Assembly (NCBI RefSeq): GCF_007827975.1
Contig: NZ_VITT01000034.1
DNA: 64,000 bases
Source: Nitrospirillum viridazoti
GTDB lineage: Bacteria; Pseudomonadota; Alphaproteobacteria; Azospirillales; Azospirillaceae
Strand: one strand, 5' to 3'
This document shows, in pieces, positions 16,701-24,589 of this stretch; within the stretch, counting starts at the first letter, position 1, and each line of letters begins with the position of its first letter. A program made the translations under genes and the position numbers. The notes under the pieces are model-generated. The model was not told where the DNA came from. It searched no databases and was given only the letters and a program-made list of their open reading frames with translations.

Positions 16701-17874
16701 CTTCCGGCGCTGTGACCCTCGTCAGGCGATGGCTGCCGTCATAGGTGTACGTGGTGGTATGCCCCAGGGCGTCCTGGTCGGTCTGCATCTGGCCCGTGGT
16801 CAGGTCCGTGGTCACCACGCGCTGATTGCCCAAGGGATCCTTTACCGTGGTCGTGCGGGTGGTGCCGCTATCGGAATAACTGTACGTCCACGTACCGGCA
16901 CCGTTATTGACCGAGGAGACACGGTTGGACGAATCATAACCGATGGTGATGTTGTCCGTGCCGCTGGACGGAAAACGGATCGCCGTGATCTTACCGGAGC
17001 TATACGTGTAGACGACGGACCTGCCCAGGCCATCCGTGACGGTGGCGTTGCTGCTGTTCACCGAATAGCTGGTGGTCGGCCAGGAAGCCGCGGGCAGCGA
17101 GCAACTGTATGAGGCGACGCCACAGCTTTCCGCGGCCATGTTGAAGCCGACAACTTGCGTGACCGTCATCCAGGGCGACACTGAATTGACGCTGCCGACG
17201 GCATCGGTGGCGTATTTGAACCGGATTTGATAGCCGAAATTATTGCTGACCGACTGCAAGCGACCCAAGGCTTTATAAGTGCCCGACGGGGCGTTGGGCA
17301 CGCTAAAATTGGCGACGACATACGTCCAGGTCCGCACCTCACCCGTCGGCAGGGTCATGGTGGTGATGCGGCCTTCGCTGGCGGGACTGGCCGTGCCCTG
17401 CCCGCCGATGTTACAGCAATATCCCTTGTCGAAGATCGCGACCGTCCCGTCAGCCATGGTGTAGGTGTAGGCATTCCCGCTGACGCTTAATGTCGACGCG
17501 CCACCGCCAGCGTTGCTGAAGTTCACCCCATCACCGGACGTGAACGCCTCCGAAGAGGCGCCGATACTCACCGTATAGGTCGTACCGCTCTTATTGATGC
17601 CGCCATCCAGATTGCTGCGCCAGCCCGTGCCGATGAAGCTGCGACCATAGGTTAGTCCACCCGCGCCCGGCTGACCGATCGCCACCTCCTGCACCGTCAT
17701 CGTGAAGGCGCCGGTCCCCAGGTCAACATTTTGCTGACCGATGTTGGTATAGACCGGCGGCGTGCTGCTCAGCGTGTCCTGCGCATGGGCGTCGCGAAGC
17801 GGCAGCAGGCCCAAGCCAGACAGGGCGGCAAGCAGGAATACGCCGGCGGTGGTGCGGCGACGGGTAAAAGTCAT
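13729..17874 (-). CDS. Secreted RHS/YD-repeat protein with variable C-terminal tip
   Basis: This 1381-residue protein has a signal peptide at residues 1-31 (MTFTRRRTT, hydrophobic core, AHA-QD cleavage). A long series of YD repeats (YDxxGRLTxV, YDAxGN and similar) builds the RHS barrel shell. The conserved core ends in ARVYIPSLGKFAQADPSG and YAYAGGDPINNIDPSG (to about residue 1175). The final 205 residues or so are a distinct tip, with a proline-rich linker, GLATGAGAVVAALVPG and the C-terminal SCKGG. The tip is A+T-richer than the shell, the break falling just after DPSG. No PAAR, VgrG or type VI genes are nearby, so export is probably by Sec/Tat. SD GAGGA precedes the ATG. Confidence 0.92.
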   Translation of the reverse strand: MTFTRRRTTAGVFLLAALSGLGLLPLRDAHAQDTLSSTPPVYTNIGQQNVDLGTGAFTMTVQEVAIGQPGAGGLTYGRSFIGTGWRSNLDGGINKSGTTYTVSIGASSEAFTSGDGVNFSNAGGGASTLSVSGNAYTYTMADGTVAIFDKGYCCNIGGQGTASPASEGRITTMTLPTGEVRTWTYVVANFSVPNAPSGTYKALGRLQSVSNNFGYQIRFKYATDAVGSVNSVSPWMTVTQVVGFNMAAESCGVASYSCSLPAASWPTTSYSVNSSNATVTDGLGRSVVYTYSSGKITAIRFPSSGTDNITIGYDSSNRVSSVNNGAGTWTYSYSDSGTTRTTTVKDPLGNQRVVTTDLTTGQMQTDQDALGHTTTYTYDGSHRLTRVTAPEGGYVTYDYDGRGNITKTTKYGKPGTNLVVWSESTFEAGCSNPKTCNKPSGSHDDNGHWTYYSYDPNHGGVLTVTRAAPSNGAAQPQVRYSYGSYQARYMLGGGTWVSGSSIYLPTGSSTCLSGSSCAGSALEAKTSIGYGDTSQPNNLLPVSVTQSAGDNSVSAATSFTYDMIGNRLTVTGPANTGTTRYSYDAGRRVVGVVSGVPGTSGGYRAVVTAYNGYGQVNDVRLGTANGDGSNFVMQQHQKITYDSQGRKTREALVDPQNDNNELVATAYAYDGASRLQTVTRPMNGNGADRVTTYAYDAVGRVTQTWGDGTKTTSIAAISYTNDGLQSSVMDGNGNVTNYSYDGYDRVSQVSYPSVNGASSYETFTYDNASVVQSHRLRDGQTINFGIDALERVTSRDVGGFVYSYDNLGHVTQMSASGDATVAMTYDALGRVTSQATGNRTVSAQYDAAGRLTKLTWPDNFSVTYGYDASGAMTTVTDSTGTQLMTYAYDDLGRRKTATRSNGVTTSYGFDILSRLTSQNFSGTSANLNLSFGYNAAGQITSRGGDNAAYDPPLPENGTTNQAINALNQTTQVSGNVPTNAIAYDGRGNVSTYGTTALGYNADNQLTSVSPATTLGYDAAGRLAQVNQSSTTNFLYFGNRLLAEYDGAGNVQRRYVPGAATDETIVWYEGSGTGDRRWLMPDERGSIVAVTNDGGSVLTINTYDEYGRPGANNKGRFQYTGQIWLSEIGAYHFKARVYIPSLGKFAQADPSGYSAGMNLYAYAGGDPINNIDPSGLSCVTGVKTTADQNGNLLSMEFIITADCGPSVPHVTPADPTYYQPAPIQYNPPPVTLGLGGGVAGNSSPQSMQPPDHRIPCSDPEKRTMAIANGLDNASDFFQHVGLATGAGAVVAALVPGLEETAPGWASASIGSFKVATGLSLTADGVRFAGGFPEYLELDKFAGNVASKWIPGTGSTINAFREMVSNEISNKLKESIAFSCKGG

Positions 17875-18222
17875 GTTTCCTCGCGATACGGCGGGGGTGT
17901 CAGTGAAGGCCGGAATGGCCGGCCTCGCTATTTTCGGGGGAGCGGAATTGGACTTAGAAACGGTTGAACTGCCGCGCTGGCGTTGTGCCGATGGGGGCGG
18001 GGCGTGCTGAAAAAACCCCTGGGTAATTGCTGTATTGCAAATTTTTTCTCGCGCGGGAATTCTTTAATATAAAAGCAAGTTACATTAAGTCCGATTACCG
18101 ACGCAAATAACTTTCAATGGAAATTTATCCATGTTGTCGCACATATTTCCTGGCGCGAACGCACCGGACACGCCTCGGAACGGCCAACCCGCAACATACG
18201 CCCCAGTCTGGAGGAAAAGTTG
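17875..18222. promoter_or_regulatory. Divergent A+T-rich promoter region of the two YD-repeat genes
   Basis: The 348 bases between the divergent RHS and mini-YD genes hold no gene. The central 18010-18130 portion is strikingly A+T-rich for this genome, with TTGCAAATTTTTTC and TCTTTAATATAAAAG, which is the likely location of both promoters. GGAGG at 18210-18214, eight bases before the ATG at 18223, is the ribosome-binding site of the small gene. No operator palindrome was seen. Confidence 0.5.
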
Positions 18223-18546
18223 ATGATGCCCCGATTTGCCCCGAGCCTCCGGATCGCACGTCCCAGGCGCTGGGCCGCCGTGGCGCTCGGCGCCATGATC
18301 GCCACCACCCTGCTGGCCGGCGCCGCCTGGGCCAGCGACACCCAGTATGAGTACGATAACCTGGGCCGGTTGACCAAGGTTTCCGTCACCAACGGCCCGA
18401 TCACCACCTACACCTACGACGCTGCCGGCAACCGCACGGCTACGACCACCACGGGTGGGTCGTCGTCGTCCCCCTACGGCACCAAGGTCATTGTGCTGCC
18501 CCTGCTGGGCGGCTTCGTGCTGCCCATCCCTGGCTCGCCCTTCTAA
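18223..18546 (+). CDS. Small secreted protein with two YD repeats
   Basis: This 107-residue protein has a signal peptide (residues 1-38, ending GAAWA-SD) and exactly two YD repeats, YEYDNLGRLTKV and YTYDAAGNRTATT. A short serine linker and a hydrophobic, proline/glycine-rich tail (VIVLPLLGGFVLPIPGSPF) follow. Full RHS shells need dozens of repeats, so this cannot form one alone. It is divergent from the giant RHS gene and has an excellent ribosome-binding site. A perfect hairpin follows, so it is a real transcription unit rather than a fragment. It may be a surface or adaptor protein, or a donor for repeat recombination; the role is unknown. Confidence 0.75.
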   Translation: MMPRFAPSLRIARPRRWAAVALGAMIATTLLAGAAWASDTQYEYDNLGRLTKVSVTNGPITTYTYDAAGNRTATTTTGGSSSSPYGTKVIVLPLLGGFVLPIPGSPF

Positions 18547-18560
18547 GTCGCGCGGTAGTA

Positions 18561-18605
18561 CCTGACGCCCCTGGGCCGGCGTTGCGCCGGCCCAGGGGCG
18601 TCAGG
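18561..18605. terminator. Perfect 21-bp inverted repeat, bidirectional terminator
   Basis: The arms 18561-18581 and 18585-18605 are exact reverse complements with a three-base TTG loop. The structure lies between the 3' ends of the convergent mini-YD gene and cobT. No T-tract follows on either strand, so it may act as a bidirectional terminator or mRNA-end stabiliser. Confidence 0.7.
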
Positions 18606-18609
18606 TCGT

Positions 18610-19647
18610 TCAATGCGTCGCCCGGCCTTCGCCGCCGCGCGTGGACACGCCGGCCTCGGCGAAGGTGGCCATGCCGGTGTGGCAGGCGACGGCGGCCTGG
18701 AGGATGGGCAGGGCCAGGGCAGCGCCGGAGCCTTCGCCCAGGCGCATGCCCAAGGTCAGCAGCGGCTCCTGGCCGATAGCGTCCAGCAGGCGGCGGTGGG
18801 CCGGCTCGGCCGACAGGTGGCCGACGATGCAATGGTCCAGGGCGCGGGGGTCCAGCTTGTACAGCACGGCGGCGGCGGCCGTGCAGGCGTAGCCGTCCAG
18901 CACCACGGGCGTGCGGGCCATGCGGGCCGCCATGATGGCGCCGACGATGGCGGCCAGCTCATAGCCGCCCAGGGCGCGCAGGACATGCAAGGGATCGCTG
19001 AGCAGGTCGGCGTTGGCCGCCACGCCCGCCGCGACCACGGCGGCCTTGCGCGCCATGCCCTGGGCATCCAGGCCGGTGCCGGGGCCCACCCAGTCCTCGG
19101 CATTGCCGCCGAACAGGGCCAGGCACAGGGCGGCGGCGGACGTGGAGTTGCCGATGCCCATCTCCCCCAGGCACAGCACGTCGATGCCGGTTTCCACCGC
19201 CATCATGCCGTAGGCCATGGCGCGGGCGCAGGCCTCCTCGCTCATGGCGGGGCCGTGGGTGAAGTCGGCGGTGGGGTTGTCCAGGTCCAGCTCATAGACG
19301 CGCAGGTCGGCGTCGGCCTGGCCGCACAGCTGGTTCACCGCCGCACCGCCCTGGGTGAAGTTGTGCACCATCTGCGCCGTCACCGCCGCCGGATAGGCCG
19401 ACACACCCAAGGCCGCCACGCCATGATTGCCGGCGAACACCGCGACGCGCGGATGCTGCACCCGGGGAGGCGTGCGGCCCTGCCAGGTGGCCAGCCATTC
19501 GGTCAGGCTCTCCAGCCGGCCCAGGGCGCCGCGCGGCTTGGTCAGCTGCACCTCGCGCTGCATGACGGTGGTGGCGGCCTCCAGATCCGGGCCCGGCAGG
19601 TCGGCCAGGACGCGGCGGAATTCGTCGAAGGAGGGGATGTCGCTCAT
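18610..19647 (-). CDS. cobT: Nicotinate-nucleotide--dimethylbenzimidazole phosphoribosyltransferase
   Basis: This 345-residue enzyme makes alpha-ribazole 5'-phosphate from nicotinate mononucleotide and 5,6-dimethylbenzimidazole for the lower ligand of cobalamin. Recognisable blocks are KPRGALGRLE, VFAGNHGV, LGEMGIGNSTSAAAL and the C-terminal LGMRLGEGSGAALAL. The last holds the catalytic Glu (Glu317 in Salmonella CobT). The length is normal (about 340-356). The start at 19647 is preferred over the ten-residue longer reading. It is divergent from cobS, 84 bases away, so both probably share a control region; no cobalamin riboswitch fits in that gap. Confidence 0.95.
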   Translation of the reverse strand: MSDIPSFDEFRRVLADLPGPDLEAATTVMQREVQLTKPRGALGRLESLTEWLATWQGRTPPRVQHPRVAVFAGNHGVAALGVSAYPAAVTAQMVHNFTQGGAAVNQLCGQADADLRVYELDLDNPTADFTHGPAMSEEACARAMAYGMMAVETGIDVLCLGEMGIGNSTSAAALCLALFGGNAEDWVGPGTGLDAQGMARKAAVVAAGVAANADLLSDPLHVLRALGGYELAAIVGAIMAARMARTPVVLDGYACTAAAAVLYKLDPRALDHCIVGHLSAEPAHRRLLDAIGQEPLLTLGMRLGEGSGAALALPILQAAVACHTGMATFAEAGVSTRGGEGRATH

Positions 19648-19731
19648 GATGCTCCGGCCCGATAATGGGACCCGCAATCAGGCGCCGGAGTGGCGCTGGC
19701 GGGCGGACGGGACTTCCCGTATACCGGAACC

Positions 19732-20547
19732 ATGACTGATGCAACGGGGCCGCGCCTGGGCGGTGTCTTCGCCGAATTCATAGCCGCCGTGATCTTTTTG
19801 ACGCGGCTGCCCATCCGTTGGCGCGGGGCCTGGCCCAAGGACCTGGATTCCCGCGCCCTGACCTGGTTCCCCATCGTCGGCACCCTGATCGGCGCCGTGG
19901 GCGGCCTGGTCTATTGGGGGCTCAGCAGCGTCAACGTCCCGCCCCTGCTGGCGGCCCTGCTGACGGTGGGCGCCCTGATGGGCCTGACCGGCGCCCTGCA
20001 TGAGGACGGCCTGGCCGATGTGGCCGACGGCTTCGGCGGCGGGCGCGACCGCGAGGCCAAGCTGACCATCATGAAGGACAGCCGGGTGGGCACCTATGGC
20101 GCCGCCGCCCTGGTGCTGAGCGTCGCCGCCCGCACCCTGGCCCTGGCGGCCATCGCCAGCCCCCACCATGTGGCCGTGGCCCTGATGGGCGCGCACGCCT
20201 ATTCCCGCGCCTTCCTGCCGGGCATGAAGCTGTTGTTGCCGGAGGCGCGGCTGGTGGGCAACAGCGCCAATGTGGGCAAGCCCAACAGCGCCCGCGCCCT
20301 GGCGGCGCTGCTGGCCGGCTTCGTCCTGGCGGCCACCACCCTGACCAAGCTGCCGCTGGACGGCGGCATGACCCGCCTGGCCATCCTGGCGGTGGCGGCT
20401 GGCGGCGTCCTGGTCGTGGGCCAGTTGGCCCGGCGCCAGGTGGGCGGCATCACCGGCGACGTGCTGGGGGCGACGGAACAGGTGGTGGAGATCCTGTTCC
20501 TGGTGGCCGTGACCGGCGCCCTGGGCGGTTCCGTCACTATGCCATGA
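19732..20547 (+). CDS. cobS: Adenosylcobinamide-GDP ribazoletransferase
   Basis: This 271-residue integral membrane protein joins adenosylcobinamide-GDP to alpha-ribazole (phosphate), the last step of cobalamin assembly. The family motif HEDGLADVADGFGGG, followed by KLTIMKDSRVGTYG, binds metal and nucleotide. About eight hydrophobic helices follow. The ATG at 19732 gives the expected N-terminus ahead of the first helix FLTRLP; an earlier in-frame start would add 14 residues. It overlaps the phosphatase gene by four bases (ATGA), which indicates translational coupling. Together with cobT it covers the lower-ligand branch. Confidence 0.95.
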   Translation: MTDATGPRLGGVFAEFIAAVIFLTRLPIRWRGAWPKDLDSRALTWFPIVGTLIGAVGGLVYWGLSSVNVPPLLAALLTVGALMGLTGALHEDGLADVADGFGGGRDREAKLTIMKDSRVGTYGAAALVLSVAARTLALAAIASPHHVAVALMGAHAYSRAFLPGMKLLLPEARLVGNSANVGKPNSARALAALLAGFVLAATTLTKLPLDGGMTRLAILAVAAGGVLVVGQLARRQVGGITGDVLGATEQVVEILFLVAVTGALGGSVTMP

Positions 20548-21209
20548 CCACGTCCTTCCCCTCAGCACCTCCCCCCTTGGCGACGCCCCCGTTGGCGAAG
20601 ACGGTGCGGTGGTGGTGGGTGCGCCACGCCCCCCTGGCACAGCCGCATCAGATCGCCGGACAGGCCGATGTGGAGTTGGCCCTGTGGCCGGGCTCCAGCG
20701 CCCAGCTGACGGCGGCGCGCCTGCCCACCAGCGCCGTGTGGCTGGCCAGCCCCCTGGGCCGCACGCGGGAGACGGCCGCGCGCCTGGCGGCTCTGGTCCC
20801 CGCCGCCCCGACTGAGCCGGCGACCGATCCCCGGCTGATGGAACAGCATTTCGGCGCCTGGCAGGGCCACAGCTACGCCGAGCTGGAGGATGCGGGCGAC
20901 CCGCACCTGGCCCCCTTCTGGGCCGACCCGGCCGGCACCGCCCCGCCCGGCGGCGAGAGCTTCGCCGACCTTTGCCGCCGCGTGGCCCAGGCGGTGGAGG
21001 AATGGAGCGCCCGGCAAACCGGCGACCGCGACATTATCTGCATCAGCCACGCCGGCCCGGTGCGCGCCGCCATCGCCCAGGCCCTGGCCCTGACGCCCGC
21101 CACGGCCCTGTCGCTGGACGTGGCGCCCCTGTCGCTGACCCGCCTGGACCGCATCGCCACCGCCGATGGCCCCGTCTGGGCCGTGCGCTGGATCAACCGC
21201 ATCCCCTGA
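20544..21209 (+). CDS. Histidine phosphatase family protein, CobC-like
   Basis: This 221-residue member of the phosphoglycerate-mutase-like superfamily has the phosphohistidine motif WWVRHAPL (the family RHG box with Ala for Gly). A second arginine site is at SPLGRTRETAA, Glu-Gln occurs in MEQHFGAWQG, and the second catalytic His is in CISHAGPVRAA. Its 4-base overlap with cobS suggests it is alpha-ribazole-phosphate phosphatase, which removes the 5'-phosphate before or after the CobS reaction. The RHG box deviation is common in CobC proteins. Substrate specificity is inferred from context. Confidence 0.85.
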   Translation: MTTSFPSAPPPLATPPLAKTVRWWWVRHAPLAQPHQIAGQADVELALWPGSSAQLTAARLPTSAVWLASPLGRTRETAARLAALVPAAPTEPATDPRLMEQHFGAWQGHSYAELEDAGDPHLAPFWADPAGTAPPGGESFADLCRRVAQAVEEWSARQTGDRDIICISHAGPVRAAIAQALALTPATALSLDVAPLSLTRLDRIATADGPVWAVRWINRIP

Positions 21210-21410
21210 CCCAACCTTGCCGCACGGCCGCCTTACTTTGCCTTTAGGGTCACCCCCACGGTGTCGGCGGCTTGGGGCCTGATGAGGCGTGCCCGTCTCG
21301 GGGGCGCCCGTGGGGCATGGGCGGCGGCATCCAGATATGGTAGGAATTCTGCCAACAACATCAAAAGATGGTTCGGCCACGCTGAACCCCGACTAATGAG
21401 GATGAGGAAG

Positions 21411-22097
21411 ATGATCGATCGGCGGCAGGTGTTGGCGGGTGCGGCGGCGGGCGTGGCGCTCGCGCTGGGAACCGCGATGCCGGCGCGAGCGGAGGTGACG
21501 GAGGCGCAGCTGATGGTGGAGCGCGCGCGGCTGACCGCCATGACCCTGCTGGGCGATCCGCAATACGCCCCGCTGAAGAACCTGCTGGGCCGGGCCAAGG
21601 GCGTGCTGATTCTGCCCAACGTCATCCAGGCCGGTTTCTTTCTGGGCGGCGGCGGCGGCACCGGCGTGCTGGTGGCGCGCGGCACCGACGGGTCGTGGAG
21701 CGGCCCCGCCTTCTACACCATGGCCGAGGCCAGCTTCGGCCTGCAGTTCGGCGGCCAGCAGGCGCAGATGATGCTGGTGATCATGACCGACAAGGGCCTG
21801 AACGCCGTCATGGACCGCAGCGTGAAGCTGGGCGCCGACGCCAAGGTGGCGGTGGGTGAGCTGGGCACCCAGGTGGGCGCCGGCTATGGCGTGGGCGTGG
21901 ATGCCGACATGTACGTCTATGCCAAGACCAGCGGCCTGTTCGGCGGCCTGGCCGTCGACGGTTCGGTCATCACCCCGCGCAAGGAATGGAACGACATCTT
22001 CTACGGCCAGCAGACGACGCCCGAGCAAATCCTGCTGGACCGCGCCTTCTTCCGCCCGGAAGCCCAGGCTTTGGCGAGTGTGCTGAGCGGTAGCTGA
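21411..22097 (+). CDS. SYLF (lipid-binding, Ysc84-like) domain protein
   Basis: This 228-residue secreted protein begins with a twin-arginine-like signal (MIDRRQVLAGAAAGVALAL to MPARA). The SYLF/Ysc84 domain follows, with VLILPNVIQAGFFLGGGGGTGVLVAR and, near the end, SVITPRKEWNDIFYG. The domain binds phosphoinositides in eukaryotes; in bacteria these proteins are periplasmic or outer-membrane-associated and of unclear role. The ATG at 21411 is selected because GAGGA lies eight bases upstream and the RR signal begins at once. Upstream ATGs at 21396 and 21402 lack a ribosome-binding site. It is apparently monocistronic. Confidence 0.87.
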   Translation: MIDRRQVLAGAAAGVALALGTAMPARAEVTEAQLMVERARLTAMTLLGDPQYAPLKNLLGRAKGVLILPNVIQAGFFLGGGGGTGVLVARGTDGSWSGPAFYTMAEASFGLQFGGQQAQMMLVIMTDKGLNAVMDRSVKLGADAKVAVGELGTQVGAGYGVGVDADMYVYAKTSGLFGGLAVDGSVITPRKEWNDIFYGQQTTPEQILLDRAFFRPEAQALASVLSGS

Positions 22098-22142
22098 GGA
22101 TATAGAGATCGCCTCGGGCGCCCACCGGCGCCTGAGGAGCTC

Positions 22143-23123
22143 TCAAGCCCACACCAGCGCCAGCAGCGCGATACACACGGCCAGCAGACCGGCGGCGGCG
22201 GTCAGGGCCACGACGGCGCGCATGTCGCTGGCGTCGACGCGGGCGCGGCCGGTGCCCAGCCAGTCCTCGTAGATTACCATCTCGCCCTCCTTGCGCGGCC
22301 CGGCCAGGGCAAGGTTCAGGGCGCGGGCCACTGCGGCCAGAGGCAGGGCGGCCGTGCCCTGGATATGCTGGGTGCGCAGGGCGGCCAAGGCCGTGCCCGG
22401 GCGGCTGCCGGGCACCATCAGGCAGCCGGCGGCCAGGAACAGCACGGTCAGGCGCGCCGGCACCCAATCCATGACCAGCAGCGCGCGCCGCGCCGGCCGG
22501 CCAAAGGCGGCGTAGCGGGGCGAGGTGTGGCCCACCGTCACCGCCACCGTCTCCACCGTCACCCAGATCATCAGGCCGGGGAGGTCGAACAGCGCGAACC
22601 AGAACAGCGGCGCCACCAGGCCGCGGCTGACCTGGCCCACCAGCGCCTCCATCCCCGCCCGCAGCACGGCGTGGCGGTCCATGGACCAGACGGGCTTGTG
22701 CGTCAGCGGCGCCACCACCTGGCGCAGCACCTCCTCATCCGCCGCCGTGGCGGCCGCCAGCAGGCCGCGCATGGTGACCAGCAGGCGGCCGAAAAGCAGC
22801 GCCCGCGTCACCAGCAGCAGCGACAGCAGCCAGGCCACGCGCACATGCGCGGCGGCGATGGTCAGCACCAGGGCCGCCAGGCCCACGCCGCCACCCAGGA
22901 TGAGGATCAGCAGGGCGCCGCGCGCCAGGCGCACGCTGTCCAGCCGCTCGATCCGGTTCAGGCGCTTGTCCGCCCAGCGCACGGCTGCGCTCAGCTGGCC
23001 CTGCGGCGTCATCAGCCAGCGGTCCACGGCGGGAAAGCCGGCGATGAAGGCGTTCAGCACCAGGGCCAGCGCCAGCAGCAGCAGCGATTCCGCCCGGGGC
23101 GGGGCGAACGGCAGGGGAATCAT
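22143..23123 (-). CDS. Divergent CobD/CbiB-family membrane protein
   Basis: This 326-residue protein has about seven hydrophobic helices. Residues 155-176 (RAGMEALVGQVSRGLVAPLF) match the CbiB block that normally reads RAxIESLAENxxDGxVAPLF. Residues 195-226 (TVGHTSPRYAAFGRPARR, then WVPARLT) match the next conserved block. CobD/CbiB makes adenosylcobinamide phosphate from adenosylcobyric acid. Here the ESxxEN acids are largely lost (EALVGQ), so catalytic competence is doubtful. It overlaps hemY by four bases, suggesting coupled translation. It may be a neofunctionalised paralogue in haem/cobalamin or envelope metabolism. The family is recognised; the reaction is not secure. Confidence 0.65.
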   Translation of the reverse strand: MIPLPFAPPRAESLLLLALALVLNAFIAGFPAVDRWLMTPQGQLSAAVRWADKRLNRIERLDSVRLARGALLILILGGGVGLAALVLTIAAAHVRVAWLLSLLLVTRALLFGRLLVTMRGLLAAATAADEEVLRQVVAPLTHKPVWSMDRHAVLRAGMEALVGQVSRGLVAPLFWFALFDLPGLMIWVTVETVAVTVGHTSPRYAAFGRPARRALLVMDWVPARLTVLFLAAGCLMVPGSRPGTALAALRTQHIQGTAALPLAAVARALNLALAGPRKEGEMVIYEDWLGTGRARVDASDMRAVVALTAAAGLLAVCIALLALVWA

Positions 23124-24589
23124 GTCCGTCTACCGGGCCTGAAGCTGGCCAGCGTGAACGACGGCAGCCGGTTCGACAGGGCGCGCAAACCACCGCCTGC
23201 CTCGGCCCCGCCCGCCGGCGGTTCCGGCGGCGGCAGGAAGCCCAGCGTCTCGACCGCCGCACTGCGCGCGGCGCTGCCAGGCACCCGCCAGACCAGGGTG
23301 TCGAAGCCGCCGCAATGGCTGCACAGCGCCCCCCAGGCGGGGTTCACGCCGCCGCAGGCCTGGCACACCCAGGCGGGATCGGGGGCGGCCTTGGCCGCCT
23401 GGGCCAGGTGGCCACGCTCCTCGGCACCCTGGCCATGCTCCGCCGTCGCCAGCGCCGCCAGGCGGCGATAGACGCGCGCGCTGGGCCGCAGGGCCAGGGC
23501 GCGGGTCAGGTGGCCGCGCGCCAGGCCCCACAGGCGCGCCTCGGTCGCGGCGTCGGCCAGGGCGACGTGGGCCTCCGGCACGCTGGCATCCAACGCCACC
23601 AGTGCCTCCAGCCGCTTCACCCGCGCCAGCGGGTCGGCGGCATCGCCCGCCTTCTCACCCGCCGCGCCCCAGGCGGCGGCCAGCTCGGGATGGGGTGCCA
23701 GCCGCCAGGATTGTTCCAGGGCGCGGGTGGCGGCACGGGCGGCCCCGGTGGCTGCCAGCAAGCGCGCCGCCTGCACCGCCGCCGGCACGGAGGCGGGCTC
23801 CAGATCATGGGCCTTGCGCGCCAAGGCCAGCGCCTGATCCTGGTTGCCGTCGGCCTCAGCCGCGCGGCTGCGTTCCACCAGCAACGCGGCGCGGTGGCGG
23901 CGCAGGGCTTCCGCCGGCAGGGCCTTGGCCGTCGTCAGGGCGTCCAGCGTAGCCGCCGCAGCGGTCCAGTCACCGGCGCGCGCCTGCAGGTCGAACTGGG
24001 TCAGCAGGGGCCAGCGCGCCTTGGGCTTCAGGACCGCCGCCTCCCGCACCAGGCCCAGCGCCCGCTGGGTCTGCCCGGCGGCCAACGCCTGCAGGGCGAG
24101 GCCGCGCAGGCCGACGAAGGCCATGTCCGGCTGCTTCAGCGCCGCGCCACGCTCGCGCATGGCCGTGAAATGGCCGGCCGCCGCCGCCTCATCCCCCGCC
24201 AGTTGCGCCGCCTGGGCGGACAGCAGCAGGGTCAGCGACGGTTCGTTCAGCAAGCCGTCGGCCTTGGCGGCCAGGCGGCTGGCGCCGGCGCCGTCCCCGC
24301 TGGCCACCGCCAGGAAGCCCCGGCCGAGGGCCTGGTATCCCCGCGTGCGCCGGCTGGTGCGGCGCCCCGCGCCGAAGCGCCCGGGGCTGCGCCACACCAG
24401 CACGAACAGGCGCACCAAGATGTAGGCCACGACCACCAGCAGCAGCAGGGCCACGGCCACCACGCCCACCTGGGTCTGGATGATGTACCCCTGCCAATCC
24501 AGCCGCAGGGTGCCCGGCCGCTGCGCCACCCAGACCGCCAGCGCGATGACCAGGCCCAGGCGCAGCAGGAACCACAGCGTCCGCCTCAT
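23120..24589 (-). CDS. hemY: HemY-like haem-biosynthesis TPR membrane protein
   Basis: This 489-residue protein has two N-terminal membrane helices (about 7-25 and 40-65) and a long stretch of alpha-helical tetratricopeptide-like repeats, as in the HemY N-terminal domain. At the C-terminus it carries a zinc ribbon, WVCQACGGVNPAWGALCSHCGG, with four cysteines. The HemY of proteobacteria sits at the end of the hem cluster and is thought to organise late haem assembly; the enzyme function is not established. It overlaps both neighbours by four bases (22143 downstream, 24586 upstream), so the whole hemC-hemD-24586-hemY-22143 set is likely one operon. Confidence 0.85.
   Translation of the reverse strand: MRRTLWFLLRLGLVIALAVWVAQRPGTLRLDWQGYIIQTQVGVVAVALLLLVVVAYILVRLFVLVWRSPGRFGAGRRTSRRTRGYQALGRGFLAVASGDGAGASRLAAKADGLLNEPSLTLLLSAQAAQLAGDEAAAAGHFTAMRERGAALKQPDMAFVGLRGLALQALAAGQTQRALGLVREAAVLKPKARWPLLTQFDLQARAGDWTAAAATLDALTTAKALPAEALRRHRAALLVERSRAAEADGNQDQALALARKAHDLEPASVPAAVQAARLLAATGAARAATRALEQSWRLAPHPELAAAWGAAGEKAGDAADPLARVKRLEALVALDASVPEAHVALADAATEARLWGLARGHLTRALALRPSARVYRRLAALATAEHGQGAEERGHLAQAAKAAPDPAWVCQACGGVNPAWGALCSHCGGFDTLVWRVPGSAARSAAVETLGFLPPPEPPAGGAEAGGGLRALSNRLPSFTLASFRPGRRT

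Noticed and set aside
19648..19731. Cobalamin riboswitch between cobT and cobS
   Set aside because: The gap is only 84 bases, too short for a cobalamin riboswitch of about 200 bases, and no B12-box-like sequence is seen.
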